From a virus, in the IMG/VR virus record IMGVR_UViG_3300003322_000337, positions 1 to 53,226 of that record: a stretch of DNA of 53,226 nt. One strand, 5' to 3'. Shown piece after piece: positions 8,579 through 17,264 of the stretch; the first letter of the stretch is position 1; every line of letters starts with the position of its first letter. The notes below the pieces were generated by a model. The model did no database searches and had not been told where the DNA came from. It was given only the letters and a program-made list of their open reading frames with translations. Position numbers and translations under genes: made by a program.

Positions 8579-9357
8579 TCGTCGCTCTCCATGAGGCTCC
8601 GGTGCCGCAGGACCGTCGTTGTGTGCCGGCGCCAGTAGCCGACCCAGACGTCCTCGCAGCTCAGGCGCCCGTACAGGTGGTGATAGATCAGCGCGGCGCT
8701 CGCGTCGACGACCACGGCGGCGTGGTTCTCGACGTCGGACTTGACCTGCATCAGCAGCGCGTCGTGCTTGCGGATCTGGACCTTGTCCGGGTGGCCCACC
8801 TCGACGAAACCGGCCGCCGCGAAGTTGTCGCGGTACAGGTTGGCGATGGCCTTGCCGCCCTCGCCAGAGTTCCACCAGCCGTCGGGCCGCTCGAAGTCGG
8901 GGAGCGCGATGGCCAGGCGCTGCGCGAAGTAGTCGCGGATCAAGCCGTAGCAGTCCACCGAGCCATGCCAGAAGGTGCGCCCCAGCAGCGGCAGGCCTTC
9001 GCCGGTCGGGTGGCATTGCAGGATGACGCCCGAGGGCTCGCTGATGATCAGCCACGGCACATCGCCACGCTCACACATCATGCGGTCGGCGTCGGACGCA
9101 TGGGCGCTGGCGTCGGGGTGGCTGTGCACGACGGCGACGACCTCGCCAGCGTCCTCGGCCTGAGCGTAATCGGCGGGGTGGATCTTGAAGGCGTCGCGCT
9201 GGTCGCCCGCGGCGATGTTGCGGCAGCGCCAGTAGGTGTCGCCGGCCGCGGTGCGCACTACCAGCCCGCAGGCCTCGCGCCGGCCGTCGTGGTATTGCTC
9301 CAGCGCGTGCGCGTGGATCACGTCGCCCAGCTCAGAAGAGATCGGGAGCTTGCTCAT
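8575..9357 (-). CDS. K: Tail assembly protein K (JAMM + NlpC/P60)
   Basis: 260 residues. The N-terminal domain has the JAMM metalloprotease pattern: Glu28, HSH at 78-80 and a downstream SxxxxxD/AD stretch. The C-terminal domain starts with VDCYGLIRDYF, whose Cys136 is the NlpC/P60 nucleophile, followed by a partner His in ENHAAVV. This two-domain layout is the lambda gpK type, used in tail tip maturation and possibly in cell-wall digestion at entry. The ATG at 9357 overlaps the L stop. Confidence 0.88.
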   Translation of the reverse strand: MSKLPISSELGDVIHAHALEQYHDGRREACGLVVRTAAGDTYWRCRNIAAGDQRDAFKIHPADYAQAEDAGEVVAVVHSHPDASAHASDADRMMCERGDVPWLIISEPSGVILQCHPTGEGLPLLGRTFWHGSVDCYGLIRDYFAQRLAIALPDFERPDGWWNSGEGGKAIANLYRDNFAAAGFVEVGHPDKVQIRKHDALLMQVKSDVENHAAVVVDASAALIYHHLYGRLSCEDVWVGYWRRHTTTVLRHRSLMESDE

Positions 9358-10052
9358 GATCCCAGCGCTCCCGCGCCCGGGAAGCCGCCGAACGCCAGCT
9401 CCTTGTTGGGCCACTGGCGCAGACGGCACGAGCTCAGCCGACGGCCGCAGTCGTCCAGCGCGCTGTCGCTGGTCGGCGTGTCATCCGCCTTTGCGACGGC
9501 CGGCCCGGTGTAGCCGCACTCGCCGCCGCGGTACTCCCAGGTGCACGACATGGCCAGCACCTGGCGGCGCGGCAACTGCGTGTTCTGCACGTCCATCGGC
9601 GAGCCGAGCTCGAGCTCCACCAGGTACTTGTCACGCCTGGCCGTGCGGTCGATCAGCCAGCGCTCATCTGCATAGCCCGCCGTCGGGTCCGCGCTGGCGT
9701 TGCCCGCGGCGAAGTTGACGGCGTCCAGGTACTTGCGCAGCACACGCTTCCGGATGACCGTCGCACCCTTGATGCCGCCGCCGAGCACCAGCAGGCCAAC
9801 CAGCCCGAAGACGTTGGACACCCGAAGGATCGGACGCGGGAGCGAGCCCTGCACCGAACGGCTGAAGCCCGAGGCCTCGACCGGCATCGGGTCGTAGGTG
9901 TTGCCCTGCCACACCACGGGCTGGCGCAGCTCGTTGGTGCCCGCGTGGAAGCGGTAGACCGCGCCGCCCACCGCCGTCGCATCCAGCACGAACAACTCGA
10001 TGATGGCGTCGTGCCGGAGCTGCGCGAGTTGGATGGCGACGTTGTCGGTCAT
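9354..10052 (-). CDS. L: Minor tail protein L
   Basis: 232 residues. It has the lambda gpL pattern: an N-terminal beta domain (VYRFHAGTNELRQPVVWQG) and a C-terminal cysteine-containing region (MSCTWEYRGGECGY ... DDCGRRLSSCRLR), whose four Cys match the iron-sulfur binding cysteines reported for gpL. It joins M below and the tip complex above. Confidence 0.9.
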   Translation of the reverse strand: MTDNVAIQLAQLRHDAIIELFVLDATAVGGAVYRFHAGTNELRQPVVWQGNTYDPMPVEASGFSRSVQGSLPRPILRVSNVFGLVGLLVLGGGIKGATVIRKRVLRKYLDAVNFAAGNASADPTAGYADERWLIDRTARRDKYLVELELGSPMDVQNTQLPRRQVLAMSCTWEYRGGECGYTGPAVAKADDTPTSDSALDDCGRRLSSCRLRQWPNKELAFGGFPGAGALGS

Positions 10053-10381
10053 GGCGAGAAGTCTTGGGTGAAGGTCACACTGAGCCTGAAGACCCCGTTA
10101 CCCAGGGAAGTCAGCGAGTACTTGGATGCTAGGAAGCGACCAGCAGCACCCATCGGCGGCGTCCATCCGAACGGCGTCACGCCACCCATCGAGTCCAAGA
10201 ACGCTTTGATGGGCGAGATCTCCGCCGTCGTGCCGGTGAACTCCAGCGGCCAGCTGTCGACCTTGCTGTTGATGCCGTCCGGCGCGCGCTGCGCGTAGCC
10301 GTCGCCGAACTTGGTTTCGATGACGCGGAACTCGGTGTCACCCGTCGGCTCCTTGTCGTGCTTCCAGACGAAATCGCTCAT
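10049..10381 (-). CDS. M: Minor tail protein M
   Basis: 110 residues, with the conserved opening W-K-H-D and the FGDGYAQRAPDGIN motif typical of lambda gpM homologues. It overlaps L by 4 bp and follows the tape measure gene with no real gap. It is a tail tip component linking the tape measure end to L. Confidence 0.9.
   Translation of the reverse strand: MSDFVWKHDKEPTGDTEFRVIETKFGDGYAQRAPDGINSKVDSWPLEFTGTTAEISPIKAFLDSMGGVTPFGWTPPMGAAGRFLASKYSLTSLGNGVFRLSVTFTQDFSP
10126..10136 (-). promoter_or_regulatory. CTNCCTAGCAT motif, copy 2
   Basis: Coding-strand CTTCCTAGCAT, inside gene M (codes ..FLASK..), 73 nt before the L start. One of two copies inside a coding region. Confidence 0.4.
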
Positions 10382-10382
10382 G

Positions 10383-13148
10383 TCACGCCTGCCCGTGCTT
10401 CATGCGCCACAGCAGGCCGCCGGGGCGCAGTTCTTCTTGCATGGTCTGCTTGGTGACAGCAGCCATGCGCTCGCCCAGCGCACGCGCAGTGGCCTGGTCG
10501 GCGCCGCTTGTGCCGGTCTGGGTCTTGGCCGAGCCGTCGGCCTGCACCGAGACGGCGACGCTGATGCTGATGTTCGTGTCGCCGCCCTGCCCAGCGCCGC
10601 CAGCGCTCGGCATGGCCTTGTCCGCCGGCGTGATCTGCCCGCCGCGCGTCGGAAGGAAGTACTGCTGGCCGTTGCTGGCCGTGTACATCTCCGACTCGCC
10701 GGTCTCGTTGACGCGGTAGAGCTTGCCGGCGTTCACGCCGCCGCCGTACTGGCGGCCGCCGCCATAGTTCGTGTTCTGGATGGTCGAGATGATGCTGGCC
10801 GTCGCGGCAGCGACCGATGCCATCGCCGCCAAGTTCGAAGGCCACGGCAGAGATGCTGCATTGGCAATGCCCGTCTGGATCGCCACGATGGACTGGGCGA
10901 TGCTGAAGGCCTTCTGAGCAGCGAACACCGCCTGGAATACGCCAGACTGCTCCTTGCCGGCTTTCTGCATGACGTTGAGGATTGACCCGAAGGCGTCTGC
11001 CGTGGCGCCGAGCGCTGCACTGTTTGCACTCGCCCGCATGTCTGCGATGCGGCGGTTCATGTCAGCCTCGATGGCGACTTTCTGGTCCGCGTAGATCTGG
11101 CTCGATTGCAGGTCGCGCTGGCGCGCCTCCTCCGTGGCTTTCAGCGCCACCGCTGCTTGCTGTCGGATCAGCGCTTCCTGGACATCCGTGCCGCCGGTTG
11201 ACGCTTTGTATTGAAGCGTTGTGACGACGGCTGAATCGCGCTGCTGCGTCAGAGCCTTGCGGGCATCGATGGCGTCTTGCAAGGCCTTGGTCTTTGCCGC
11301 CTCGGCTTCATCGAAGGAGATCTTGCCGCGGTCCAACTGATCCTTGGTGTGTCGCAGGGACTCCTCGTAGATCATGTCAATCTGGGCTGACTGATCCCTG
11401 GTGATCGCAAGCTCTCGCGCAGCGCGGGCCTGGGCATCACGCTCGGACCTCTCATCGAAGCTCTCTCGGGCCGCGATCATGGCCGCCACCTTTGCACGCT
11501 CGGCCTGTGCAGCGGTGATGATGCCCTTCTGCTCGAGCGAATCTGCGCGTCGGAAGGCTTCATCACGCAAGGCGGCGATGCGCTCGACTTCGTCCGTCAT
11601 GCTGGCGATGCGCAGTTCAGCGATCTGCTGGGCTTCCTGCTCCTCCACCACGCCGCGCTCACGCGCGTACTTCTTCTTGATCTCCACCCTGGCCTGTTCG
11701 TAGACCGCGGCGTTGTTCTTGTCCTCGGCCCGCCGGCGCAGGTTCTCTGCCAGCGCCTTTTTTTCTTCGGCGTCGATCTTCTCCAGCGCGAGGGAGTTTT
11801 CAGCGACAAGGCCCTGGTAGTAGGCTTGGGCCGCTTCTGCCTTCGCCTTCAGCTTGCGCGCGGCGTCATCGTCCGGGGCGCTCTTGAGCTTGGACGGCTG
11901 CCCGCCAATTTCTGGATTTACGAAGCCACGCCCGCCGCCCGCGCCCTGCTCCCACGCTTCACGCATCGCCTGGCCAGCCAACTTGGCCCGCCCCAGCGTT
12001 TTCTTGTCCGCCGCATCAAGCTCGGCGCGGCGCTGGTCGGCGTCGCGCATCATCTCTTCATGGATGGCCTTGGCGCCGGCGAAATCCCCACTCAACACCG
12101 CCCTGATCTGGGCGCCGATGCCGCCGATTTCCGTGCCGATGCCTTTGAAGACGAACGCCACGTTGCGGCCTAGCACGCTCAGCGTTTGCCACACCAGATC
12201 CGCAGCGTCCGCGACATAGGATAGGACGTTGCGCGTCGACTCTCCCCACTGCTTTATCGCTTCGTTTCGTCCGAGAGCGGTCGCGCCGTCATTCGCAGCG
12301 GCGAACTGCTTTGCCAATTCCTCCAGCACGTCGGCCAGGCCCTTCGATGCGCCTGTGACCATGGCGCTGCCGCCGCTCAGCTTGTCGTACTCGAGAGCCA
12401 GCAGCGCCGCCGCGTCTTGCGCCACTTGCATGGCACCAGAGATGGTCTGCGGGAACTTCTTGAAGTCGGCGTCGATCTTGGCGGCCGACTTGGCCAGTGC
12501 GTTCGCGACGACATCGGCCGTCAACTTGCCTTCGCTGCCGAGGTTCTTGAGCGCACCGATGGGAACGCCGATGCCATCGGCGAGCTGCTTCATCAGGTAA
12601 GGCGCGCTCTCCATCAGCGAGCGAAGTTCATCGCCCTGTAACTTCCCAGACCCCAGCGCCTGGCCAAACTGCACCATCGCGTTCTTGGCCTCGACGGCGG
12701 ATGCGCCAGACACCTTGATCGCCTTCGCCAGCAACTCAGTGATCTGCAGCGTGTCGTTCTGGGTGCCGCCCATCTGCAAGATGGACTGATTCAGTCGGTT
12801 GAAGACCTCGATGTTGCCGGCCACGCTGGTCTGCGTCCGCCGGCTGATATCCACCAGCCGGCCGAACGCGTCAGCGCCCTGCTCGACGCTGCCGGCAGCG
12901 ACTTCGACCCGCGCTTGCAGCAGGCGGATCTCGTCAGCCAGTTCGGCAACCTTGAGCCTGGCAATGGCGGCCACCAGCACGCCGACCGCCCCGGCAACGG
13001 CCGTGAGCTTGGTCCCGAACTCGGCGAGGCTGCCCGAGGTCTTCTTCAGCTCGCGGTCGACGGCGCGCTGACCATCGATCATCGCCCTCGTGTCGAGTGC
13101 GACCTCGTAGTAGATCCCGCCGACGTTGGTGCCCTTGTTGTCAGCCAT
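10383..13148 (-). CDS. H: Tail tape measure protein
   Basis: 921 residues. The N-terminal third has the tape measure signature (LRSLMESAPYLMKQLADGIG and GKLTADVVANAL). The middle is long, helical and A/E/K/R-rich with coiled coils, then comes a hydrophobic segment (IAQSIVAIQTGIANAAS region) and a C-terminal part with the YGGGRQYGGGV and TRGGQITPADKAMPS motifs. Using the known rule of about 0.15 nm per residue, the tail would be near 140 nm, a normal siphovirus length. It overlaps the upstream gene by 8 bp. Confidence 0.92.
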   Translation of the reverse strand: MADNKGTNVGGIYYEVALDTRAMIDGQRAVDRELKKTSGSLAEFGTKLTAVAGAVGVLVAAIARLKVAELADEIRLLQARVEVAAGSVEQGADAFGRLVDISRRTQTSVAGNIEVFNRLNQSILQMGGTQNDTLQITELLAKAIKVSGASAVEAKNAMVQFGQALGSGKLQGDELRSLMESAPYLMKQLADGIGVPIGALKNLGSEGKLTADVVANALAKSAAKIDADFKKFPQTISGAMQVAQDAAALLALEYDKLSGGSAMVTGASKGLADVLEELAKQFAAANDGATALGRNEAIKQWGESTRNVLSYVADAADLVWQTLSVLGRNVAFVFKGIGTEIGGIGAQIRAVLSGDFAGAKAIHEEMMRDADQRRAELDAADKKTLGRAKLAGQAMREAWEQGAGGGRGFVNPEIGGQPSKLKSAPDDDAARKLKAKAEAAQAYYQGLVAENSLALEKIDAEEKKALAENLRRRAEDKNNAAVYEQARVEIKKKYARERGVVEEQEAQQIAELRIASMTDEVERIAALRDEAFRRADSLEQKGIITAAQAERAKVAAMIAARESFDERSERDAQARAARELAITRDQSAQIDMIYEESLRHTKDQLDRGKISFDEAEAAKTKALQDAIDARKALTQQRDSAVVTTLQYKASTGGTDVQEALIRQQAAVALKATEEARQRDLQSSQIYADQKVAIEADMNRRIADMRASANSAALGATADAFGSILNVMQKAGKEQSGVFQAVFAAQKAFSIAQSIVAIQTGIANAASLPWPSNLAAMASVAAATASIISTIQNTNYGGGRQYGGGVNAGKLYRVNETGESEMYTASNGQQYFLPTRGGQITPADKAMPSAGGAGQGGDTNISISVAVSVQADGSAKTQTGTSGADQATARALGERMAAVTKQTMQEELRPGGLLWRMKHGQA

Positions 13149-13686
13149 GGCGCGCCTCGTGTGCCTTCATGGTGGCCTCGTACTCCTCGCGGGTCGGCAC
13201 GTCGCGCTTCTTGTTGGCACGGTCCGGGAACTTCATCTCGAACATCGTCTGAAACTCGGTCATCGACAGGGCCGCGGCGTCCTCGCTGGACAGGCCCAGG
13301 TGCACGCGCGCCGCGCTGACGTACTCGGCGGCGTGGAACTCGGCGGAGAACTTCCCGTCACCCTCGCCTGAGTCCGGCCTGGCTTTGCCCACGATCCCGT
13401 GCCGCATGAGGTGCTGCGCCACGATGACCTGTTCGGACTCCGGCATGGCGCCGGGGTGCCAGCCCTCCTCGTCTCGCCAGCCGATCAGGCCGGACGCATC
13501 CTCCTGATCGCACAGACAAGCCAGGACATAGGCCGCTTCCTGCGCGGCGTTCTGCCCATGCAGGGCGGCGAACAGGCGAACGATCTCACCGGGGCTCCCG
13601 AGCGAGGCGATGCGGCCGAGCGACGGCCGGAAAGTGAAAACGGCCTCGCCCGCCATGACGCGAACGAGGCCGGACTCGACAAGCAT
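13141..13686 (-). CDS. Putative tail assembly chaperone
   Basis: 181 residues. It sits exactly between the tail tube genes and the tape measure, where lambda has G/GT, and overlaps the tape measure gene by 8 bp. The C-terminus (EEYEATMKAHEARHG) is helical and charged; the middle has MTEFQTMFEMKFPDRANKK. No obvious slippery sequence for a frameshifted longer product was found by eye. The role is inferred from position; the sequence itself is not diagnostic. Confidence 0.6.
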   Translation of the reverse strand: MLVESGLVRVMAGEAVFTFRPSLGRIASLGSPGEIVRLFAALHGQNAAQEAAYVLACLCDQEDASGLIGWRDEEGWHPGAMPESEQVIVAQHLMRHGIVGKARPDSGEGDGKFSAEFHAAEYVSAARVHLGLSSEDAAALSMTEFQTMFEMKFPDRANKKRDVPTREEYEATMKAHEARHG

Positions 13687-14030
13687 CAGATGTCGAAGAT
13701 CGAGATCTTCAGACCGGTGCCACCGGTGACGTGCACGTTGCCCTTGGTGTACGCGCTGATTGTGCTCAGCACGACGGCGACGCTGAGGCCGGCGCCGACG
13801 ACGATGGCCTTGCCGGCCGAGACGTCGACGGGGCCCAGGCCGGGCACCGTGACCGTCGTGCCGCCATCGCCGTCCACGGTCGCGGTGAGCGAGCCGCCGG
13901 TCGGATTGCGCAGCAGCATCAGCTGCTTCTTGCTCGCCTTGACGGTGATGGTGTCGTCGGCGCTCAGCGTCTGCTCGTTGGCCGCGAAGGCACCGGACTG
14001 GCCGGCGTCGATAGAGGTGATGGCTGCCAT
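13686..14030 (-). CDS. Hypothetical structural protein in tail module
   Basis: 114 residues, rich in T, V, G and S with alternating hydrophobic residues, so probably all-beta. Its stop shares one base with the next start (TGATG). Placed between the tail tube and the chaperone-like gene, it may be a small tail decoration or Ig-like protein. No family recognised. Confidence 0.65.
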   Translation of the reverse strand: MAAITSIDAGQSGAFAANEQTLSADDTITVKASKKQLMLLRNPTGGSLTATVDGDGGTTVTVPGLGPVDVSAGKAIVVGAGLSVAVVLSTISAYTKGNVHVTGGTGLKISIFDI

Positions 14031-14047
14031 GGGTCAGGCTCCTTGAT

Positions 14048-14509
14048 TTAGCTGGCGCGGGTGTAGACGACGTTGCCGTTGCTCATGGCAGTGAGGCTCC
14101 ACGTCGCGACGTCGGAATACGGGCGGTCGTCGGACCACTCGCTGACGATGAAGGGGCCTTCCCACTTGTCGCCGTCGGGGTCGGTGATGCGCAGCCAGAC
14201 CTTCGGCTGGTTGTTCGTGCCGGCGCCCGGGCTGATGGCCTGGACCTTCATGTTCTTCTGGTTGGAGACGTCCTCGCCATAACTGACGCCGTCGCCGCTG
14301 AACTCGACGGACTTGAACGTCACCAGGTTCTCCTTGGTGAAGCTCGGCGAGTCGTCAGCTGTGGCGTCCACGGTGTCCCAGGACGCTTTGATGCTCTTGC
14401 CGCGCATGGCGCCCAGGCGGGCATAGCTGAGCGAGTTCGGATCGGCGTTTTCGAGCGCGATGGCGAACTCGACAACGACGTCACGACCGGTAAATTTCGG
14501 AGAGGGCAT
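14048..14509 (-). CDS. Major tail tube protein
   Basis: 153 residues. Features of siphovirus tail tube proteins are visible: MRGKSIKASWDTVDATADDS, an internal EFSGDGV strand, and a closing WSLTAMSNGNVVYTR strand. Its position before the chaperone and tape measure genes and after the terminator-like gene supports the call. It should be the most abundant tail subunit. Confidence 0.75.
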   Translation of the reverse strand: MPSPKFTGRDVVVEFAIALENADPNSLSYARLGAMRGKSIKASWDTVDATADDSPSFTKENLVTFKSVEFSGDGVSYGEDVSNQKNMKVQAISPGAGTNNQPKVWLRITDPDGDKWEGPFIVSEWSDDRPYSDVATWSLTAMSNGNVVYTRAS

Positions 14510-14521
14510 GGTGTGCGTTCC

Positions 14522-14866
14522 TCAGTTGGAGATTGCCGAGACGGCGATTTCAAAGACGTGCCGCCCGTCGGCGGTCGGGTTGTAGGCCGGCTCGCCCGGC
14601 TGGATGGAGATCAGGTCGCCGGCACTCTGCTGCGCGGCCTCAATGACGGAGTTGGCCGCGGCCTCGACGTCCTCGAAAGCCTGGTTCGCATGGCCGATCA
14701 GGAACAGGGTGAACTGCGGGTAGCGCACGACGTCACCCTTGGGGCCGCCGGCGGGCTTGATGACAGCGAAGCGGTCACTCTTCGCGCCATCGGTCCACAC
14801 GCCAAGCTGCACCCGCCAGTCGGGCAGCAGGGGCTCGATGAAAGACGCGATGGCCGAAGCAGACAT
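14522..14866 (-). CDS. Tail terminator-like protein
   Basis: 114 residues from the ATG at 14866. The order connector, this gene, tail tube matches the place of lambda U-type terminators, and the size and predicted alpha/beta mix fit (FTLFLIGHANQAFEDVEAAANSVIEAA). The start has no Shine-Dalgarno; instead a CTTCCTAGCAT motif ends 8 nt before the ATG. Confidence 0.6.
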   Translation of the reverse strand: MSASAIASFIEPLLPDWRVQLGVWTDGAKSDRFAVIKPAGGPKGDVVRYPQFTLFLIGHANQAFEDVEAAANSVIEAAQQSAGDLISIQPGEPAYNPTADGRHVFEIAVSAISN

Positions 14867-14874
14867 GCCATCGC

Positions 14875-14885
14875 ATGCTAGGAAG
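14875..14885 (-). promoter_or_regulatory. CTNCCTAGCAT motif, copy 3
   Basis: Coding-strand CTTCCTAGCAT, 8 nt upstream of the tail terminator-like gene start, in a 25-bp intergenic gap with no Shine-Dalgarno. Confidence 0.5.
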
Positions 14886-14891
14886 ACCGTT

Positions 14892-15242
14892 TCAGGTCTT
14901 GATCGCGCCAGTGAGGACGGCCCTGATGTTGGCCTCGGCGTTCTTGAAGCCCTTCGACAGGAATAACTTCTCCGCACTGGCCCTGCGGAAGTTCTGCGGG
15001 TGCTTCGGGTCGTGCACCGGCAGCGCATAGGCGGCCGTGTAGCCGACGGTGCCGAAGATGCGCGTGCCTTCCTGGGTCACCTGCTTGAACTGCGAGTTCA
15101 GGAGCGTGGACGTGTCAATGGGCGTCAGCACGCTGGCCTCGCTGGCTCCCAGCACAAGGGCCTTTGTCATCGCCGCGGCGGCCTTGCGCTGGCGGTCCTC
15201 GATGAACTCGGGCAGGCGGTTGACGACGCGCACCCCGGCCAT
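14892..15242 (-). CDS. HK97 gp10-like head-tail joining protein
   Basis: 116 residues. The pattern VTPIDTSTLLNSQF ... GTVGYTAAYALPVHDP is typical of HK97 gp10-like tail completion proteins (a T/S-rich turn, then GxxxYAxxVH). It overlaps the upstream gene by one base. It probably helps attach tails to filled heads. Confidence 0.7.
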   Translation of the reverse strand: MAGVRVVNRLPEFIEDRQRKAAAAMTKALVLGASEASVLTPIDTSTLLNSQFKQVTQEGTRIFGTVGYTAAYALPVHDPKHPQNFRRASAEKLFLSKGFKNAEANIRAVLTGAIKT

Positions 15243-15586
15243 CAGGTGCTTACCTCGAAGTCATCGGCCAGGCCGTCGAAGGTGTCGGCATAGCGCTGCA
15301 CGCCCCGCACCTCCAGCGCGCCGGCGGCGACCGGGTCCGCCTGGCCGGCGTGATCGCCGATCAGGACCCGGTCCTGCTGCTTGATGTCGGCCCGCTCCGT
15401 GTAGATCATCTGGCGCGTCACGAACTCGACGCCGCGGCCATCGGTGCGCCGCTCAGCCTTCGCGGCGTAGTCGCAGGCAAAGGTGACCGGAGGCCCGAAC
15501 ACTTCCACCCCTGATCGGTCATTGCGGCCCAGCCAGGGCCAAAGCGTGGCGGTCGACGTGTAGGACCAAGCGGCGGAAGCGGACAT
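15242..15586 (-). CDS. Head-tail connector / head completion protein
   Basis: 114 residues, all-beta by pattern (FACDYAAKAERRTDGRGVEFVTRQMIYT). Small beta connectors of this kind cap the portal in siphophages. The gene lies between gp10-like and the interrupted region. The start has no Shine-Dalgarno but has a CTACCTAGCAT motif 7 nt upstream. Confidence 0.6.
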   Translation of the reverse strand: MSASAAWSYTSTATLWPWLGRNDRSGVEVFGPPVTFACDYAAKAERRTDGRGVEFVTRQMIYTERADIKQQDRVLIGDHAGQADPVAAGALEVRGVQRYADTFDGLADDFEVST

Positions 15587-15593
15587 GCAGGCG

Positions 15594-15604
15594 ATGCTAG
15601 GTAG
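15594..15604 (-). promoter_or_regulatory. CTNCCTAGCAT motif, copy 4
   Basis: Coding-strand CTACCTAGCAT. It contains the TAG stop of the integrase remnant and lies 7 nt before the connector start. Confidence 0.5.
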
Positions 15605-15836
15605 CCTCGGCCACCTCGACCGTCTTCCATTCCGCTTCGGTCAGCCCGCGGTCGTTGAGATAGATGGCGGTCATCTCGGCGTGCGCGTGGCCCAGCAGCG
15701 TCTGCACGGTGGCGGGCGGCATGCCCTCGGCGATGTAAGTGCGGGCCGACAGGCTGCGCACCTCGTGGAGCGATGGCCACTCGAATTGCTTGTAGGCGGC
15801 CGGGCCGACGACCGGGCCAGTTGTTGCACCGCGCAA
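15597..15836 (-). pseudogene. Remnant of a lambda-type integrase (C-terminus)
   Basis: Seventy-nine codons that match the C-terminal end of lambda-type tyrosine recombinases: HEVRSLSAR (box II H-x-x-R; lambda has HELRSLSAR), QTLLGH, then the nucleophile Tyr in AIYLNDRG and the closing EW..VEV. The N-terminal arm, core-binding domain and catalytic Arg I are missing; upstream DNA is unrelated and leads to a plus-strand gene. It is not related closely to the full integrase at the right end. It is best read as a scar of an older recombination event that delivered the adjoining cassette. Confidence 0.75.
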
Positions 15837-16000
15837 AGCGGGGGTGATTACCCCAGATTTCCTGCTGTCTACTAGGCACCGTTTTCAGCTGCGAAGACGA
15901 TCCAGTTTCGTGCTGCGAATAGGCGGGGCCGTTCCGCATAAGCGAATGATGACCGTCAACGGCCTGGCGGTCGTCCACAAGCACCTCAGGGAAACATCAG

Positions 16001-17011
16001 ATGACGACCAAGAAATCAACTCAACAGGCCGGCAAATCACCAAGCAAAATCAAAGAGTTAGTAGCTAAATCCACTCCTCAACAGGCCACCCCGCAGCAGG
16101 CGCCGCTCGACCTTGGCATCGAGGTGCAGCGGGACGTCAACGGCATTGAGATGGGAGTGTTGGAGAACGGCATTCCCTACCTGACGCAGCGTGGGCTATC
16201 CGACGTGACGGGCATCGCACGAAACGTCATCCAGACCATCACCAAGGAATGGGAAGAGCACTTCGACGACGAGATTCTTGGCAAGGACCGGATCTCGTTC
16301 TTCAAGGACTACCTGTTCCGAAACGGCTACCGCGAGCGCAAGCTCCACCTCGAGACGATCCAGAACAGCACCATCCACTATGCGTACCCCGACGTGGTCT
16401 GCATGGCCTTTCTGGAGTACTACACGTTCGAATCAAAGGCGGACAGCCCAAGAGCAGTCGAGAACTATCGGAAGTTCGCCGGCTACGGGCTTCGCAAGTT
16501 CATCTATGACGCGCTCGACTACACGCCAGCAGACAAGTGGAAGTACTACCACGATCGCGTTTCGCTGCTCAAGGACAGTTCGCCGACGGGCTACTTCACC
16601 ATCTTCCAAGAAGTGACCGGTCTTACTGTTGACTTGATCACGGCCGATCTGCCGGTGAACAGCAAGACCATCGTTGACGGGAGCGTCGGCATCTGCTGGG
16701 CAGCCCACTGGAAAGAAAACGATCTAGAGAGTCAATTCGGAGCGCGCATCCCGTATCAGCACAACTACCCAGAGTATTTTCCTCAGGCCCGGAGCAACCC
16801 GCAGCCCGCGAACGCCTATCCCGACGCTGCTCTCGCGGAGTTCCGGCGCTGGTTCAAACAGGTGTATTTGTTGACGAAGTTCCCGGCCTACATGCTCACC
16901 AAGGCGAAGTTGCTGCCTGGCGGCAAGGACGAGGCCCTCCAGATTGGCGGCATGTACCAGAACAAGGCGCTAGCAGCTCCAGCGGGTAGCCCGCGAAGTC
17001 CGGCCAAGTAA
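16001..17011 (+). CDS. BstA-like prophage abortive-infection protein (candidate)
   Basis: 336 residues on the strand opposite to the structural genes, with a ribosome binding site (CAGGGA) before the ATG. The N-terminal 35 residues are K/Q-rich and look disordered; then comes GIPYLTQRGLSDVTGIARN, a helix-turn-helix-like start, and a conserved-looking C-terminus (YFPQARSNPQPANAYPDAAL, RRWFKQVYLLTKFPAYM). The length, the LTQRGL and the NPQ..AYPD..L..FRRW patterns resemble BstA-type proteins from memory; those are expressed from prophages and abort infection by other phages. Base composition looks less GC-rich than the flanking genes, consistent with transfer. No search was possible. Confidence 0.5.
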   Translation: MTTKKSTQQAGKSPSKIKELVAKSTPQQATPQQAPLDLGIEVQRDVNGIEMGVLENGIPYLTQRGLSDVTGIARNVIQTITKEWEEHFDDEILGKDRISFFKDYLFRNGYRERKLHLETIQNSTIHYAYPDVVCMAFLEYYTFESKADSPRAVENYRKFAGYGLRKFIYDALDYTPADKWKYYHDRVSLLKDSSPTGYFTIFQEVTGLTVDLITADLPVNSKTIVDGSVGICWAAHWKENDLESQFGARIPYQHNYPEYFPQARSNPQPANAYPDAALAEFRRWFKQVYLLTKFPAYMLTKAKLLPGGKDEALQIGGMYQNKALAAPAGSPRSPAK

Positions 17012-17052
17012 GCGGGCCGGGTCCTCGCGGAGGGGCTGGGAAAGTCAGGTGC

Positions 17053-17068
17053 CGCTACCCATTCGGGT
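17053..17068 (+). terminator. Hairpin after the BstA-like gene
   Basis: CTACCC-ATTC-GGGTAG, a perfect 6-bp stem with a 4-nt loop, 41 bp after the stop codon. There is no clear T-run, so termination is possible but weakly supported. Confidence 0.3.
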
Positions 17069-17126
17069 AGTAGGCAACCCCCTAGAAATGTGTAACATCA
17101 GGTCACAAACTAGGGAGAGATAGAAC

Positions 17127-17264
17127 ATGGCCGAGTGGCAGCAGTGGTGCCTGGTGGGCGTCAGCATGATTTCCGCTGGACTGGGCATCCTTTGGGCGAT
17201 CCGCAAGGAACCCAGCAAGACGCCAGAGCAGAGGGAGCAGCAGGCCAAAGACGACGCATGGTGA
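17127..17264 (+). CDS. 45-residue single-span membrane protein
   Basis: Begins MAEWQQWCLVGV, with one transmembrane segment (about residues 8-25) followed by a charged tail rich in K, E and Q. A strong ribosome binding site (AGGGAGAG) precedes the ATG. It follows the BstA-like gene on the same strand and ends one base before the convergent SGNH gene, so both belong to one plus-strand cassette within the late operon. Small membrane proteins in such cassettes often act in superinfection exclusion; here that is inference. Confidence 0.6.
   Translation: MAEWQQWCLVGVSMISAGLGILWAIRKEPSKTPEQREQQAKDDAW

Noticed and set aside
12165-12185. A reverse-oriented copy of the CTAG motif (CCTAGCAC on plus) in the tape measure gene
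   Set aside because: Only a partial match, opposite orientation and no nearby start; probably chance.
15841-15854. GGGGT-GATT-ACCCC hairpin as a terminator
   Set aside because: Short stem with no T-run in either direction; too weak to call, although it lies at the edge of the inserted cassette.
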